Part shown: in pieces, positions 27,576 to 40,773 of the stretch
How positions within the stretch are numbered: position 1 is the stretch's first letter
Layout of the letters: every line of letters begins with the position of its first letter
NCBI GenBank assembly: GCA_023014485.1
Contig: JAJOZX010008804.1
Span: forward strand, 1-64,000
DNA length: 64,000 nucleotides
DNA from: Bathynomus jamesi
Taxonomy: Eukaryota; Arthropoda; Malacostraca; Isopoda; Cirolanidae
Direction: 5' to 3'
Program-made: the position numbers and the translations under genes
Notes under the pieces: generated by a model
Database searches by the model: none
Told to the model about the DNA's origin: nothing
Seen by the model: the letters and a program-made list of their open reading frames with translations, nothing else

Positions 27576-27755
27576 CATGAATGAGACAGATCCCTTTTTT
27601 TTTATAAAATAAATTTTGAATGAAGGTGCTGGGTATTATAAAAGTTTGTCTAACTATATATATACTATCATATATATAAAACGAATGAGATATCCCTTTG
27701 CTTTATGCCATAATTTTTTTTAAATAAAATAAATCGTCAAGGCATGAGCTGTTTC

Positions 27756-27785
<30 letters not shown>
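27370..27785 (+). repeat. TA-rich minisatellite between H3 and H2A (U3)
   Basis: Without transposon insertion. One monomer is shortened to AAAAATAAATTTTGAAGAA. Confidence 0.8.
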
Positions 27786-27788
<3 letters not shown>

Positions 27789-27850
27789 TGAAAATCACGT
27801 GAATAAACAATTTAATAATAATAATTATTATCCTTTTTTAAAGAAAATGT

Positions 27851-27866
27851 GGCTCCAGTAGGAGCC
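27851..27866 (-). terminator. H2A 3' stem-loop (U3)
   Basis: Same TACT-loop stem. Confidence 0.9.
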
Positions 27867-27891
27867 TTATTATAGTGATGATGATACACCT

Positions 27892-28262
<371 letters not shown>

Positions 28263-28308
28263 ATTGACGATGAAAGCGTTTACGAAAATAAATAATTAAC
28301 GAGAAGGA

Positions 28309-31247
28309 TTTTTCGCTCAACGCTCAACGATCTGAAAAGTTTGGAAAGTAGGAGAAAAGGTGTGGTTTTGATACACCTTTAGTAGTGGTAGAAATAAGTT
28401 CGAAAATGAAATAAAGTAGTAGTTTAAAGATTCCAGGTTGTCTGGAGCTCTCTGTCTTCAGTACTTATTATTCTAGATTAGTGTGCCGGTGGGCACTGTG
28501 ATTTTACGTCAATTTTAAACATATTTTGGTCTTGGTGGTATTTGAGTTTGTTTTTTACTGCTTTTGAATTGTATATTTATAGTTCTTTGCATTTCGTCAT
28601 CAAACTGTATTTTTTCTAATAGCTGTGGAGGGATTTCCTCTTCTATCTTGTCCCATATTTTGACTGCCCGATTATGTAGGACAACATTAATCGGGTCTAA
28701 ATCTGCTTGCGCGTGAAGATGCCTTTGTTTCTGCCGATCAGTTCTGAATTTATCTGTTATGTAGAGGGCCCCTTTGTTTTGTACCCTTTGCATTTTACGT
28801 ATCTGATTGTTATTTGCCACATGTAGTGGGACGGTTGGGTACAAAAGTACTGATCGGACTAATGCGAGGTAGAGCTTTCTTTTGTTAGCTTTGTTGAGGC
28901 CTCTAAATCTGTATAATTTGCTCATGCTGGCATTTGCGCTGTTAACTCTCTCAGTGTAGTGTTTGACGTAGCTCGTTCTCGTTATTTTTAGGCCTAACAT
29001 TTTGCCTTCTGCGGAGTACTCATACAGTTCTCCGTCTACTTCGAGATCCCCCGTTTTTTTTCTCCCTATTGGGACGACCGTAAATTTAGCCCTATTCGTT
29101 CTTATCTTCCATCTTTTTTCGAATTCGTTTATGTTCCTGATCTCTCTCGCTGTGTTTTGTGCGATCATTTGGGGGGACTTTGAGACGCAAGGGACTATCT
29201 GTGTTATATCATCTGCATACACTATATTTATTGTGTCATTTCCTACCGGTTCTGGCAGGTCAGACGTGTATAGTGCATACAGTATAGGGCTCAGACAGCC
29301 GCCTTGCGGGACACCTGCCTTTAGGGCAAATTGTTGACCTTGGTACCCTCCGATGTTTATAACGGCTTTTCGGTCCATGAGGTAGTCACAAAGAATACGT
29401 TCGAGTATGGGGTTAATATTCAATCGCAGAATCTTGCATTGCAGCCCCGTTATCCATACTTTGTCGAATGCTTTCTGTACGTCTCGGAGAACTATATCTA
29501 TCGATTGGCCTTTTGCTTTAGCCGTAGCTATTTTCTCACACATCAGTGTTATAGCCGTTTCCGTGCTTCTCTTTTTTCGGAATCCGTGTTGGTGATGGTT
29601 CATCAATTGATTGTCCGTTAAATATACCATTAATCTGCTGGTGATGATCCTTTCAAACAATTTTCCCATAAATTCTAAGAGGGAGATTGGTCTGTAATTA
29701 GCTACTTGTGTCGGGCTCTTCCCCGGCTTGGGAATAAATATCATTTTCGCTATTTTGAAGGCGTCTGGGTAGTATCCCACATTTAAAGCAGCGTTGAGAG
29801 CCTTTAATAGTACATTGAGGAACCCATCTGGAGCATTCTTGAGGTTGGCCTTCGTAAGTCCGCTTAGCCCTGGGGCTTTCTGTTTGAATTTGTCTATGTT
29901 ATATTTCAGTTCTTCGAGCGTGATTCGACTGCCGTATCCATCCATGGTAAATCGGGTGTCATTTACGTAATGGTGGGGGGACAGTCTATCGACTTTGGGA
30001 GCAAGTTCTTCCAGGATGTCGTTTTCGTGGACTTCGTCATATTCCATATTCTCTTCTTCTGTTATTGAAAAAATGCCTTCCCAGTGCTGTCTAAAGAGAG
30101 CTTCCTTTTCTCGTGGGTCAAAAATATGCTCATTGTTGTTGTTTTTGATGAAGCTTACTGTCTTCGCTTCCTGTCCTTTGAGTCTGTTAACCATATCCCA
30201 GAAAGCCTTGGGGTCCCGTTCCACATCGAGCCTACTGATTATTGCGTTCCAGAGGGCCTTTTGCATTTCACTTAATTCACAATAGATTTCTGCCTGCAGC
30301 CTTTTCATACGGTTATATAAGTATCTGTTGGGGCCATTAGTTCTTATTTGCTGATAGATTGTCTTAAATTGCTGCTGTTTAATGGCGACCTGCCTATTTT
30401 GAGGAGGGTGAGGCAGCGTTTTATGACTATTTTTTGGGACACAGGCTGTATCCGCTTCTTCTATAGTTCTCGTAATATTTTGTAATTCTGCATCTATCTC
30501 TTCGAGTGTAGCGTCGGTTAGGTCGCTACCTTGATATGCGCCCAGCATCTGCTTATATTGCTCCCAGTTAGCCCTCTTATATGTTTTCCTTAGTGCGACT
30601 GGGATTTGTATTGGATTTGCAGAAAGGAGCATTATGACGGGAAGGTGATCACTCGGCGTAAGTGGACCTTGTTTAATGTGATAGTTAAATGGCTGGTTGT
30701 TGTTCATTAATACTATATCCGGCCGGGTGGCGGATCTATATGTAATGAAAGTTGGGAATTCGGGTCCGACTCTCTTGACGATATTCCTTTCTAAAAGCGT
30801 TTTCAAATTATTGCCAATTCTGTTAAAGGTCGTATATCCGGCGGCTGCACAGCGGGCATTTAAGTCGCCCATGAGAATGACTGGGATGTTTCTGTTAAAT
30901 AGGTTAATGAAGTTATGCAGTGGCAGGTAGTTTCTTCTAGGCGGTTGGTAGCCTACTGCTATTCCTATTTCTCCCATTTCTGTGCTTATAGTGACGAAGA
31001 GGTAGGCTTCGTCCAGGGGCTCTCCTTCTTTGTATTGGATTCCTTTTTTGATTGCTATAGCTACTCCGTCATACTGTTCATTGGAGTCATTTTTTTGGAT
31101 AATATTGTAATTAAGTATTTTTATTTTCTTGTTATCTTTCATTCCGTGTTCTGAGATGAGGATGATGTCGGGATCCTCGTCCTTGTAGAGGTTACACATC
31201 TGGTGCCGCTTAATTTCCCATTGTCCTACATTGTGGCATTTTTCGCT
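28309..31247 (-). mobile_element. Non-LTR retrotransposon copy L2 in the H2A/H2B promoter
   Basis: Element body 28318-31238 between direct repeats TTTTTCGCT (28309-28317 and 31239-31247; ten bases if the preceding A is counted), matching the empty site at 19702-19710. It is 5'-truncated just inside the start of the endonuclease domain, so any first ORF is missing. The 3' end, on the - strand, has a conserved hairpin (28356-28380) and a tail of two GTTGAGC units instead of poly-A. It separates H2A from the H2B promoter by 2.9 kb. Confidence 0.95.
28515..31199 (-). CDS. Endonuclease/reverse transcriptase of the non-LTR element (894 aa, open)
   Basis: Residues 1-190 are an apurinic-type endonuclease with the GDLNA motif (111-115) and SDHLPV (183-188). 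RT follows, with the palm motif AGVPQGGCLSPILYALYTSDL and catalytic YADD at residues 661-664. The C-terminal region includes LYRFRGLNKANKRKLYLALVR. There is no RNase H domain. The first Met used here lies inside the endonuclease: the frame is open upstream for about 13 codons (HNVGQWEIKRHQ), matching the missing start of that domain. The body has no stop, unlike all other copies. The group assignment (Jockey/CR1-like) is from motif style only. Confidence 0.92.
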   Translation of the reverse strand: MCNLYKDEDPDIILISEHGMKDNKKIKILNYNIIQKNDSNEQYDGVAIAIKKGIQYKEGEPLDEAYLFVTISTEMGEIGIAVGYQPPRRNYLPLHNFINLFNRNIPVILMGDLNARCAAAGYTTFNRIGNNLKTLLERNIVKRVGPEFPTFITYRSATRPDIVLMNNNQPFNYHIKQGPLTPSDHLPVIMLLSANPIQIPVALRKTYKRANWEQYKQMLGAYQGSDLTDATLEEIDAELQNITRTIEEADTACVPKNSHKTLPHPPQNRQVAIKQQQFKTIYQQIRTNGPNRYLYNRMKRLQAEIYCELSEMQKALWNAIISRLDVERDPKAFWDMVNRLKGQEAKTVSFIKNNNNEHIFDPREKEALFRQHWEGIFSITEEENMEYDEVHENDILEELAPKVDRLSPHHYVNDTRFTMDGYGSRITLEELKYNIDKFKQKAPGLSGLTKANLKNAPDGFLNVLLKALNAALNVGYYPDAFKIAKMIFIPKPGKSPTQVANYRPISLLEFMGKLFERIITSRLMVYLTDNQLMNHHQHGFRKKRSTETAITLMCEKIATAKAKGQSIDIVLRDVQKAFDKVWITGLQCKILRLNINPILERILCDYLMDRKAVINIGGYQGQQFALKAGVPQGGCLSPILYALYTSDLPEPVGNDTINIVYADDITQIVPCVSKSPQMIAQNTAREIRNINEFEKRWKIRTNRAKFTVVPIGRKKTGDLEVDGELYEYSAEGKMLGLKITRTSYVKHYTERVNSANASMSKLYRFRGLNKANKRKLYLALVRSVLLYPTVPLHVANNNQIRKMQRVQNKGALYITDKFRTDRQKQRHLHAQADLDPINVVLHNRAVKIWDKIEEEIPPQLLEKIQFDDEMQRTINIQFKSSKKQTQIPPRPKYV

Positions 31248-31789
<542 letters not shown>

Positions 31790-31885
31790 GCGCCATGCGT
31801 TATTCCTCCGGTGAAGCAAATGTGAGAAGAACAGCGAAAAAATATATATATATATATATATATACACACTTGCACAAACAAACTC

Positions 31886-31901
31886 GGCTCCATTTGGGGC
31901 C
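31886..31901 (+). terminator. H2B 3' stem-loop (U3)
   Basis: GGCTCCATTTGGGGCC, followed by the GAAGAAAGAG element. Confidence 0.9.
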
Positions 31902-31945
31902 ACATTTCTTTTGAAGAAAGAGATAATACAAATATTTTAATTTCA

Positions 31946-32510
31946 AGCATTATTTATGCCTATTATAGTAATAATAATAATAATACGATGGAAATTCATG
32001 ATCAGATTCTAATTTTATATAGTGTGTATACTTCACAAATTTCATTTATTTCTACGATATGATGATGTGTCGGAGAGAAATGTTTCCAACTTTCATTATC
32101 CATCCCTAAAACCCACATACTGCAGCTCATTATAGTTTTCATTTCACTTATCATGTATTCTTTTAACGTGCATACTGAAAATATATATATATATACACAC
32201 ACGAGTCACACGCACGCGCGCACATTATGAAAGCATTATTTATTCCTATTATGATGATAATAATAAAAAAAAATACGATGGAAATTCATGATCAGATTCT
32301 ATTTTTATATAGTGTTTTAGGGAGGCACTTCTCCAAAGAAAAATTGAAACCATTTTCTTGTATACTTCACAAATTTCATTTATTTCTACGATATGATGAT
32401 GTCGGAGAGAAATGTTTCCAACTTTCATTATCCATCCCTAAAACCCACATACTGCAGCTCATTATAGTTTTCATTTCACTTATCATGTATTCTTTTTAAC
32501 GTGCTACTGA
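31946..32510 (+). repeat. R270a and R270b (U3)
   Basis: R270a 31946-32178, R270b 32212-32510. Here R270b shares ACTTTCATTATCC and CATACTGCAGCTC with R270a, unlike R270b of other units, which suggests local gene conversion. Confidence 0.85.
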
Positions 32511-32536
32511 AATATATATATATATATATTATATAT

Positions 32537-32807
32537 TCCCGCAAGGGGGTTCTAAGCTCGTGCTCTTGAGTGCTCTTTGTGCTCGTTTGTACGTGCTTGT
32601 TCCTGGAGGTTTCACGTGCGCCCTCCCGGCCCTAGCACCCAAGGATGATGGGGCTCGACCCTGCAGTCCTTGTCATCCTTGGTCTTTTTCCACTTCGACT
32701 GTCCACTCCACCCTTTCTTTTTCCTCTGTCTTTCCTCTCACTTTTTCTTTGTTTTTCCGCCGAGATATGCCCTTTTAAATAGAGGCGAATCGGTTCTTCC
32801 AAAACTT
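32537..32807 (-). repeat. GC-richer module (U3)
   Basis: Ends CTTCCAAAACTT instead of CTTCCCGAACTT; otherwise as U2. Confidence 0.6.
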
Positions 32808-32876
<69 letters not shown>

Positions 32877-34736
32877 GGGATGAATTTCACAATAAAACAC
32901 GTGAAATGAATGAATGTCGCCCATAAATATATACAACGTACAGGAAAAACAAAACAATTAGCACGTACTTAACAAGGGTTAATGAGAGGCAAAATAAATT
33001 TTAACATGATATCGTCAATTTTATACGTCCCCGCACTGTTACTGAAATTGTTTTTAAAATGAATAAATGCACATTCCAGAATATTTCTTTCTATTATATC
33101 TGTTTTAACAAGCGCTTTAGAACTATCCCACTTGATGCTATGGTTACATCTATACATATGGTTAAATAAAGCATTGGAATTATTATTATTATTATTAGCT
33201 GTTCTACAAGCATATTTATGCTGTTTTACCCTAATATCTAACGTTTTACCGGTTTGGCCTATATATACTGAGTTACATTGTGTACATCCGATTGAATACA
33301 ACAACCAACAACATTATCAGGGCTATTCTTTATTAGGCGTGATTTAACAATATTATTATATATTATTACTTAAAGATTACATTAATGCCAATTGCTTTAA
33401 GTACAGTTGGAAGGTATTGAAAATTAACATGGTAAGGTAGGCTAAGGATTTTTACTCTGAAATTCCTTTACAATTACATTATTATAATACCTACTATTCT
33501 TGGCTTTCTTAATTAAGACAGTTATCTAAAAATGAAATAGGATAACATAATAATTTAGTACCAATATTCATGATATTGCATAACTCGGAATCTAAAAAAA
33601 ATTCAGGACTGACAACTCTCAATGCTCGAAGAAACATAGCAGCATAGAAAATAGAGGATTTAATAGAAGGATGATGGTCAGAATAGAAATGCACATAAGA
33701 GTTATTATTAGTAGTAGGCTTACGGTAGACTTCATATTTGAACTGATTAGAGCAGCATCTCCAAATTTTTAGATCAAGAAAAGATAGGCTTCCATCATTT
33801 TCTTTTTCAACTGTAAACTTAATAATAGATGGGACTAAATTGTTGAGCCTACCAAGAAATAAGTCCACATCCAAATTATTAGGCCAAAGGCAAAAAAAAT
33901 ATCATCTATATACCTGTACCAAACCAGGTTAAAATTAACAATCGTAGGCAAACTTCTACTTTCAAAAAATTCCATATTAATAAATTAGCTAGTATAGGTG
34001 AAAGGGGATTTCCCATAGCCAATCCAAACGACATAGCATAAAACTTATTTTCAAACTGAAATTTACAATCTTTGACACAAAGCTTAATTAACTCAATAAG
34101 AGTGTTGTGTTGAACAGGGAAAGAAGAATATTCAGAGATCTTATAATCTTTTAAAAAAATCAAGTAGGTCATCAACGGGGACTTTTTTTGTGAATAGGGA
34201 GCATACAATACATCGAAGTTTACCAATTTGAAATTAGGGTCATTAGGGAACTTCATTCAGTTTGTCAATAAGATCCAGGCTATTTACAATATGTGACTCA
34301 GAAATAGAGCCAACTAACGGCGTTAATAAACTAACTAACTAACTAACTAACTAACCATTTTGATAGCTATAATAGGTTACGGAGCCCACTGAGCTAACAA
34401 TAGGCCTCATGGGATTATTAACTTTGTGTGTTTTTACTAAGCCGTACAGATATGGTAGTGACGGATTAATACTAAGAAACTGCTGTGGAAGCCTATTATA
34501 GTCATTTTTTTAAATTTCTCTTAATTTTCTGTTAAACATTTTATTAACATCCTCCAATGGGTCTCTATTTAGAGGTTTGTACGTGTCACGATCACTCAAT
34601 AATGTATTCATCTTTTCAACATAACTGATTTTGTCCATGATGACGATCGAATTGGATTTGTCCGCTTTAATAATATGTAGCTTTCAATACACGAAAGGCC
34701 TTGGAATCGTTTTTCTTTTTCCTTGTGGCTTTGCAG
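32877..34736 (-). mobile_element. Penelope-like element PLE1 copy D (U3), endonuclease in one frame
   Basis: The only copy in which the GIY-YIG endonuclease (33304-32969, 111 residues) reads through to its C-terminus in a single frame, because the T-run near 33103 is one base shorter. RT is broken by loss of an A at about 33980 (ATTAATAAATTAG) and again after YIDD near 33893. Confidence 0.92.
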
Positions 34737-34740
34737 TATA

Positions 34741-34816
<76 letters not shown>

Positions 34817-34964
34817 GGTGTCCCAATTTTTTTTCTTAACACGACCTGACCACTCGTGTCATGCCTGGATGTGGTTTGGGCTAAAGCATTGGCTGTGTGA
34901 TTTTCAACTCGATCAGATGATATTTAGAGGTCCCGACGTTTGATGACTTTTTTTTGGTTTTCAG

Positions 34965-35463
34965 AATTGATCATTATGGCATTGACAAGATCAAACATCA
35001 AGTTTGGCTTCTTGAGAGGTCTCTGATAGCAGAGCTGGCTAAATGTCGATTACCAAGTAATATGGACGTGTTGCTCCTTTTCTTCTACCATCACCGCGAC
35101 CAAAAGAAGACAGATTCCAACAGTGTCAATCCTGTAATATCGGCTGTATTAGAAATCTGGGCTAGAGCCAACTCGAATCTGGCAACAACCTCCGTTCATG
35201 CCTCGACTAAACTGAAAGCTTTGGTTCAGAGGTATCGAAATTTGCATAAAAACAAGAACAAGACTGGAATGACTTACAATATGCAGCGGGATGTATTCTT
35301 GGCTGATATGGAGGATATTTCTGATGTTGCCCGCTCAGACGTTCTGGATTGGGGAGATATCCCTCTTGAAGACAAGGAATTCCTCATTTCCCAAAGGGCA
35401 GATCGACATAGAGTTACATGGGATTGGGAGGTGAAGATAGAAAATATAATGCAGCCACAATGA
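34965..35463 (+). CDS. TAGG element 2, first coding block
   Basis: About 165 codons, open. The segments LPSNMDVLLLFFYH, LKALVQRYRNLHKN and DVARSDVLDW match those of block 1 in TAGG element 1 in the same order. Homology begins just after a good 3' splice site (TTTTTTTTGGTTTTCAG, ending 34964), and the related element also has a splice-acceptor-like CAG at the same place, so the true start may lie in an upstream exon. No known domain is recognisable. It lies 194 bp before the transposase-like block. Confidence 0.6.
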
Positions 35464-35656
35464 AAAGACAGGAAAGGGAAAGAGCTCTTGAGCAGGCACA
35501 CGGCGTCAAACGGAGGAGGCTCTAGCTGTAGGAGTCACAGAAGAGGCTACCGACAGCAGTTCTAGCACATCGTCAGCTGACAGTGGAAACGAAGCCGTCA
35601 CTTGTGGACTTAAACCTTCGAAAGCTCCCAAACATGACAGACTAAAAGAAGTCTGA

Positions 35657-37233
35657 GTGATCTTGACCTGGCTGGCAGCAACTTGGGATCGCGAGGGCCT
35701 TTCTGTTCGACAGGCAACATCAGCGTTTGCTGCGACTGCAAAATCCCTAGCTCTCGGTCCTGACAGTGTTCCATCAAAGAGCACGGTTCACCGCTTCCGA
35801 CAAAAGGCCCGTACAATGATAGGGACCAATGTTATTGGCCACCTCGAGCAGCTTCCACCTCGACTGCAGATCCACTGGGACACAAAGATACTCACTGACA
35901 TCGAACAGGAGGGTAAGTCAGTCGATTGGATTGCTGTTGTGGTGACTGAGGATGGTGTGGAAGAGCTATTAGGAGCACCGAAAATAATAGACGGCACAGG
36001 ACAGCAAATGGCAAGCGCAGTCCATCAAGCGCTCACCCTAGTCGGAATTGAGGACAAGATCATAGGCATGGTGTTTGACATGACGGCATCAAACACAGGG
36101 ATAGTGCAAGGTGCGTGTGCGCGTTTGGAAGCGGCATTGGGAAGATCTCTTTTATGGTTTGCTTGCTGTCATCACGTTCACGAAGTGATTCTCAAGGATG
36201 TCTTCGTCGTGTGCGTAGGAACACCACCAAGTCCTCAAATCCCACTTTTCAGGAGATTCAAGGAGGCCTGGCCATCAATGAACCACTGTCAGTTGGATGC
36301 ATTTGACAAGGACGAGGTGGCTAAAGCCTTCATAAATGACAATGCTTGCCTTTCACAAATGCGACTTGAGGTAATAGACTATCTCCGCGATGCCCTAAGA
36401 AGTGGTAATCATCCTCGAGAGGATTATGAAGAACTACTTCGACTGAGACTCTTGTACCTCGGAGATGACGTAGGACGTTACAAGCTTCGGCCTCCAGGGG
36501 CTTACCATCAGGCCAGATGGATGGCCAAAGGTATTTACTGCCTGAAAATAGCATTACTGCAGTCCCAGTTCTCCGAACTTCGTCTCCAAGAACTGCAAGG
36601 GGTTCGCCGTATGGCTCTCTTCGTGAGCCTTGTATACGTGCGTCACTGGCATGAGGCTCCCATCGCCATCAAATCTCCCAAAAATGACGTTAGGCTGTGC
36701 AATCTTCTTGTAGGTTACCCTGACAAGGACGTTGGAAACACAGCTTACCGGGCTGTGCTCCGTCATCTGTGGTATATCTCGGAGGACTTATCTGTCTTGC
36801 ACTGTTTGATGACAGAGTTGACGACAATGAAAAGCGTAACATGACGGCTAACCTGAAAAAGCACCCTGGGAAAGGACTCAAACGGGTCCAAGGCAAGGGA
36901 CTGCAAGTGGATGGCCGTTTAAGTCCGTGGGTGATGAGTCGATCCACCACACACTTCCAGTTTCTCCAAGTTGAGCCCACGTTCCTCACCAAAGACCCTG
37001 AAACATGGCCTACTGACGAAAACTACCGTCTGGCAAAGAGCCGAGCTGCAGAACTGATGGTGGTCAATGATGCAGCAGAGCGAGGCATCGCCCTCATTGA
37101 GAAATACACAAGCAAACCTCTGTGCCGTGATGAAGAAGACCTCCAGTTCCTCCTTCGAACTGTCCACTCACACCGACGGAATGTGAGCCAGAAGGGAACA
37201 AAAACGGATCTCATGAAACACGTGTTTAGTTAA
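35657..37233 (+). pseudogene. TAGG element 2 transposase-like gene, one frameshift
   Basis: Frame 35657-36844 (395 codons) contains hAT-like features at D75 (IHWDTKIL), D141 (VFDMTASN), C170-x2-H173 (ACCHHVHE) and R287-W288 (YHQARWMAKGIY). A frame change near 36775 leads into 36769-37233, which continues the same protein (CLALFDDRVDD, then WPTDENYRLAKSRAAELM, ending in HVFS). Total about 520 codons. The N-terminus may begin further upstream, as 35464-35656 is close to open. The identification as a cut-and-paste transposase is by motif, not by match to a named family. Confidence 0.72.
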
Positions 37234-37546
37234 AATGCATAAATGTGATGCTTTGAAATTGTTGTTTGTATGTTAAGATTAAAATACATGTTTATTTTGT
37301 ATAATCATCTTTGTGATGGAACTTTTGAGAGAGATATTTCAGTTAATTTGCCTTTCAGTTAAGAGGAGAAATAAAGTGTTCAAAGTTCGGGACCTTTAAA
37401 TTTCCTTCGATCTCTCTGAAATTTTACAGGAAGACTTCTAATGGGAAACATCAAAAGAGCGCAACACGAGCGGATTTGTATCCCGAAAAATAATTTGGTC
37501 CCCTATGAGTTTGGGACACCCTAATATATATATATATATATATATA

Positions 37547-37838
37547 CGAGTCACACGCACGCATTATTCAAGCATTATTTATTCCTATTATGATGATAAT
37601 AATAAAAAAAAAATACGACGGAAATTCGTGATCATATTCTATTTTTACACAGTGTTTTAGGGAGGCACTTCTCCAAAGAAAAATTGAAACCATTTCTACG
37701 ATATGATGATGTCGGAGAGAAATGTTTCCAACTCTCATTATCCATCCCTAAAACCAACATACTGCATGCATATAACAAAGCAGGTCATTATATTTTTCAT
37801 TTTATTTATCGTGTATTCTTTTTAACATGCATACTCAA
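37547..37838 (+). repeat. R270c (U3)
   Basis: Position-c form, displaced from PLE1 by TAGG element 2. Confidence 0.85.
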
Positions 37839-37840
37839 TA

Positions 37841-37888
<48 letters not shown>

Positions 37889-38055
37889 GAGTCGTCGCAT
37901 GCACGCACGCACGCACGCGCACGCACCACGCACGCACACGCAAAAAAAAAATATATAAAAAAATAATAATAAATAAATAAATAAAAAATAAATAATAAAT
38001 AATAAATAAATAAATACAAAAAAAAAAAATAAATAAATAAATATAAAAAAAAAAA

Positions 38056-38092
<37 letters not shown>

Positions 38093-38093
38093 A
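37839..38093. repeat. (TA)n, (ACGC)n and (AAAT)n tracts (U3/U4 border)
   Basis: Usual border tracts. No gene. Confidence 0.9.
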
Positions 38094-38473
<380 letters not shown>

Positions 38474-38544
38474 TTAATAAGTTTATCAGTTATCCAAAGC
38501 TTTTTCCTTGTACTCGAAAAAATTTACTTAATCGCTAATAATAA

Positions 38545-38560
38545 GGCCCTTTTAAGGGCC
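38545..38560 (+). terminator. H3 3' stem-loop (U4)
   Basis: GGCCCTTTTAAGGGCC. Confidence 0.92.
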
Positions 38561-38624
38561 AAACTTTATTTAAAAGAGAGATAATTAAGTTGAACAATAG
38601 AAATACTACTTTAATTTTAAATAA

Positions 38625-38694
38625 CAGTTTTGACACCAAAAACAAAAAAAACGAAGGAAGGTGCTTGCAGTTATAAAAGTTTGCCTATGTTTGA

Positions 38695-38769
<75 letters not shown>

Positions 38770-38815
38770 TGAGAATGAGACCCCTTTTTTTTTTAATAAA
38801 ATAAATTTTGAATGG

Positions 38816-38913
<98 letters not shown>

Positions 38914-38961
38914 CATGAATGAGACAGATCCCTTTTTTTTTATAAAATAAATTTTGAATGA

Positions 38962-39005
<44 letters not shown>

Positions 39006-39210
39006 CATGAATGAGACAGATCCCTTTTTTTATAAAATAAATTTTGAATGAAGGCTGGGTGTTATAAAAGTTTGTCTAACTATATATATATATATATCTA
39101 TATATAAAACGAATGAGATATCCTTTGCTTTATGCCATAATTTTTTAAATAAAATAAATCGTCAAGGCATGAGCTGTTTCATATATATATATAATATATA
39201 TACACACACA
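38625..39210 (+). repeat. TA-rich minisatellite between H3 and H2A, expanded (U4)
   Basis: Longest copy: one extra GAATGAGACAGATCCC monomer and very long TA tracts (38697-38766 and 38820-38911). Confidence 0.85.
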
Positions 39211-39276
39211 CACATGAAAATCACGTGAATAAACAATTTAATAATAATAATTATTATCCTTTTTTAAAGAAAATGT

Positions 39277-39292
39277 GGCTCCAGTAGGAGCC
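39277..39292 (-). terminator. H2A 3' stem-loop (U4)
   Basis: Same TACT-loop stem. Confidence 0.9.
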
Positions 39293-39317
39293 TTATTATA
39301 GTGATGATGATACACCT

Positions 39318-39990
<673 letters not shown>

Positions 39991-40046
39991 CGATGGAAAT
40001 TCATGATCAGATTCTAATTTTATATAGCCTTTTAATTTTTGCTTTA

Positions 40047-40253
40047 GAGAAGGCTTTTTCGCTTTTGGGAAATTTTTCTTACATAGTCAACAATTGTACG
40101 GAGTTCGAACGTAATACCCCAATAGTTATATAAGGCGGCGAAAATTGTCGCAGAAAGATAATATTTGCATTTGAAAAGGAAATTTTTCACAGAGCGAATG
40201 CTATTTTTCTCTTTTTAATTTCTTCAAGCGTTGCATCCATCAGTCTTTTTATC
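40047..40253 (+). promoter_or_regulatory. H2B promoter half (U4)
   Basis: Retains GGCTTTTTCGCTTTTGGG, the empty target site of the non-LTR element, and the TATATAAGGCGGCG segment. Confidence 0.75.
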
Positions 40254-40625
40254 ATGGCTCCGAAGGCGTCCGGAAAGGCGGCTAAAAAGGCTGGCAAATC
40301 GCAGAAGTCTATTTCTAAAGGGGATAAGAAGAAGCGAAAGAGGAGGAAGGAGAGTTACAGTATCTACATCTACAAAGTTTTGAAACAAGTGCATCCAGGC
40401 ACTGGCGTTTCTTCGAAAGCCATGTCGATCATGTATTCTTTCGTGAATGATATTTTCGAAAGAATCGCTGCCGAAGCTTCTCGTCTGGCTCACTACAACA
40501 AGAGGTCTACTATAACTTCCCGAGAGATCCAAACTGCCGTCAGGCTCCTGCTTCCTGGAGAGCTTGCTAAGCACGCTGTATCGGAAGGAACCAAAGCGAT
40601 TACTAAGTATACATCGTCTAAATAA
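40254..40625 (+). CDS. H2B: Histone H2B (U4), four substitutions
   Basis: Intact frame, 123 aa, but with A16S, D49G, N61Y and V116I relative to U2. D49 and N61 are in strongly conserved positions of the fold, so the product may be impaired and the copy under weak selection. Confidence 0.95.
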   Translation: MAPKASGKAAKKAGKSQKSISKGDKKKRKRRKESYSIYIYKVLKQVHPGTGVSSKAMSIMYSFVNDIFERIAAEASRLAHYNKRSTITSREIQTAVRLLLPGELAKHAVSEGTKAITKYTSSK

Positions 40626-40713
40626 GCGCCATGCGTTATTCCTCCTGTGAAGCAAATGTGAGAAGAACAGCGAAAAAAAAAAATATATATATCACACTTG
40701 CACAAACAAACTC

Positions 40714-40729
40714 GGCTCCATTTGGGGCC
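40714..40729 (+). terminator. H2B 3' stem-loop (U4)
   Basis: GGCTCCATTTGGGGCC; the TA tract before it is very short in this unit. Confidence 0.9.
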
Positions 40730-40773
40730 ACATTTCTTTTGAAGAAAGAGATAATACAAATATTTTAATTTCA

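Larger units (their letters stand above)
34814..37523 (+). mobile_element. TAGG element 2: hAT-like DNA transposon
   Basis: Ends TAGGGTGTCCCAA and TTGGGACACCCTA are perfect 13-bp inverted repeats, embedded in (TA)n. It occupies the TA tract at the 5' end of PLE1, the same tract used by hAT element 2 in U2 and PLE2 in U6. It is better preserved than TAGG element 1 and diverged from it in DNA. Confidence 0.88.

Noticed and set aside
29002..29337. + strand frames inside the non-LTR element (also at 46332, 54321 and similar places)
   Set aside because: They are antisense to the RT frame and show no motifs of their own.
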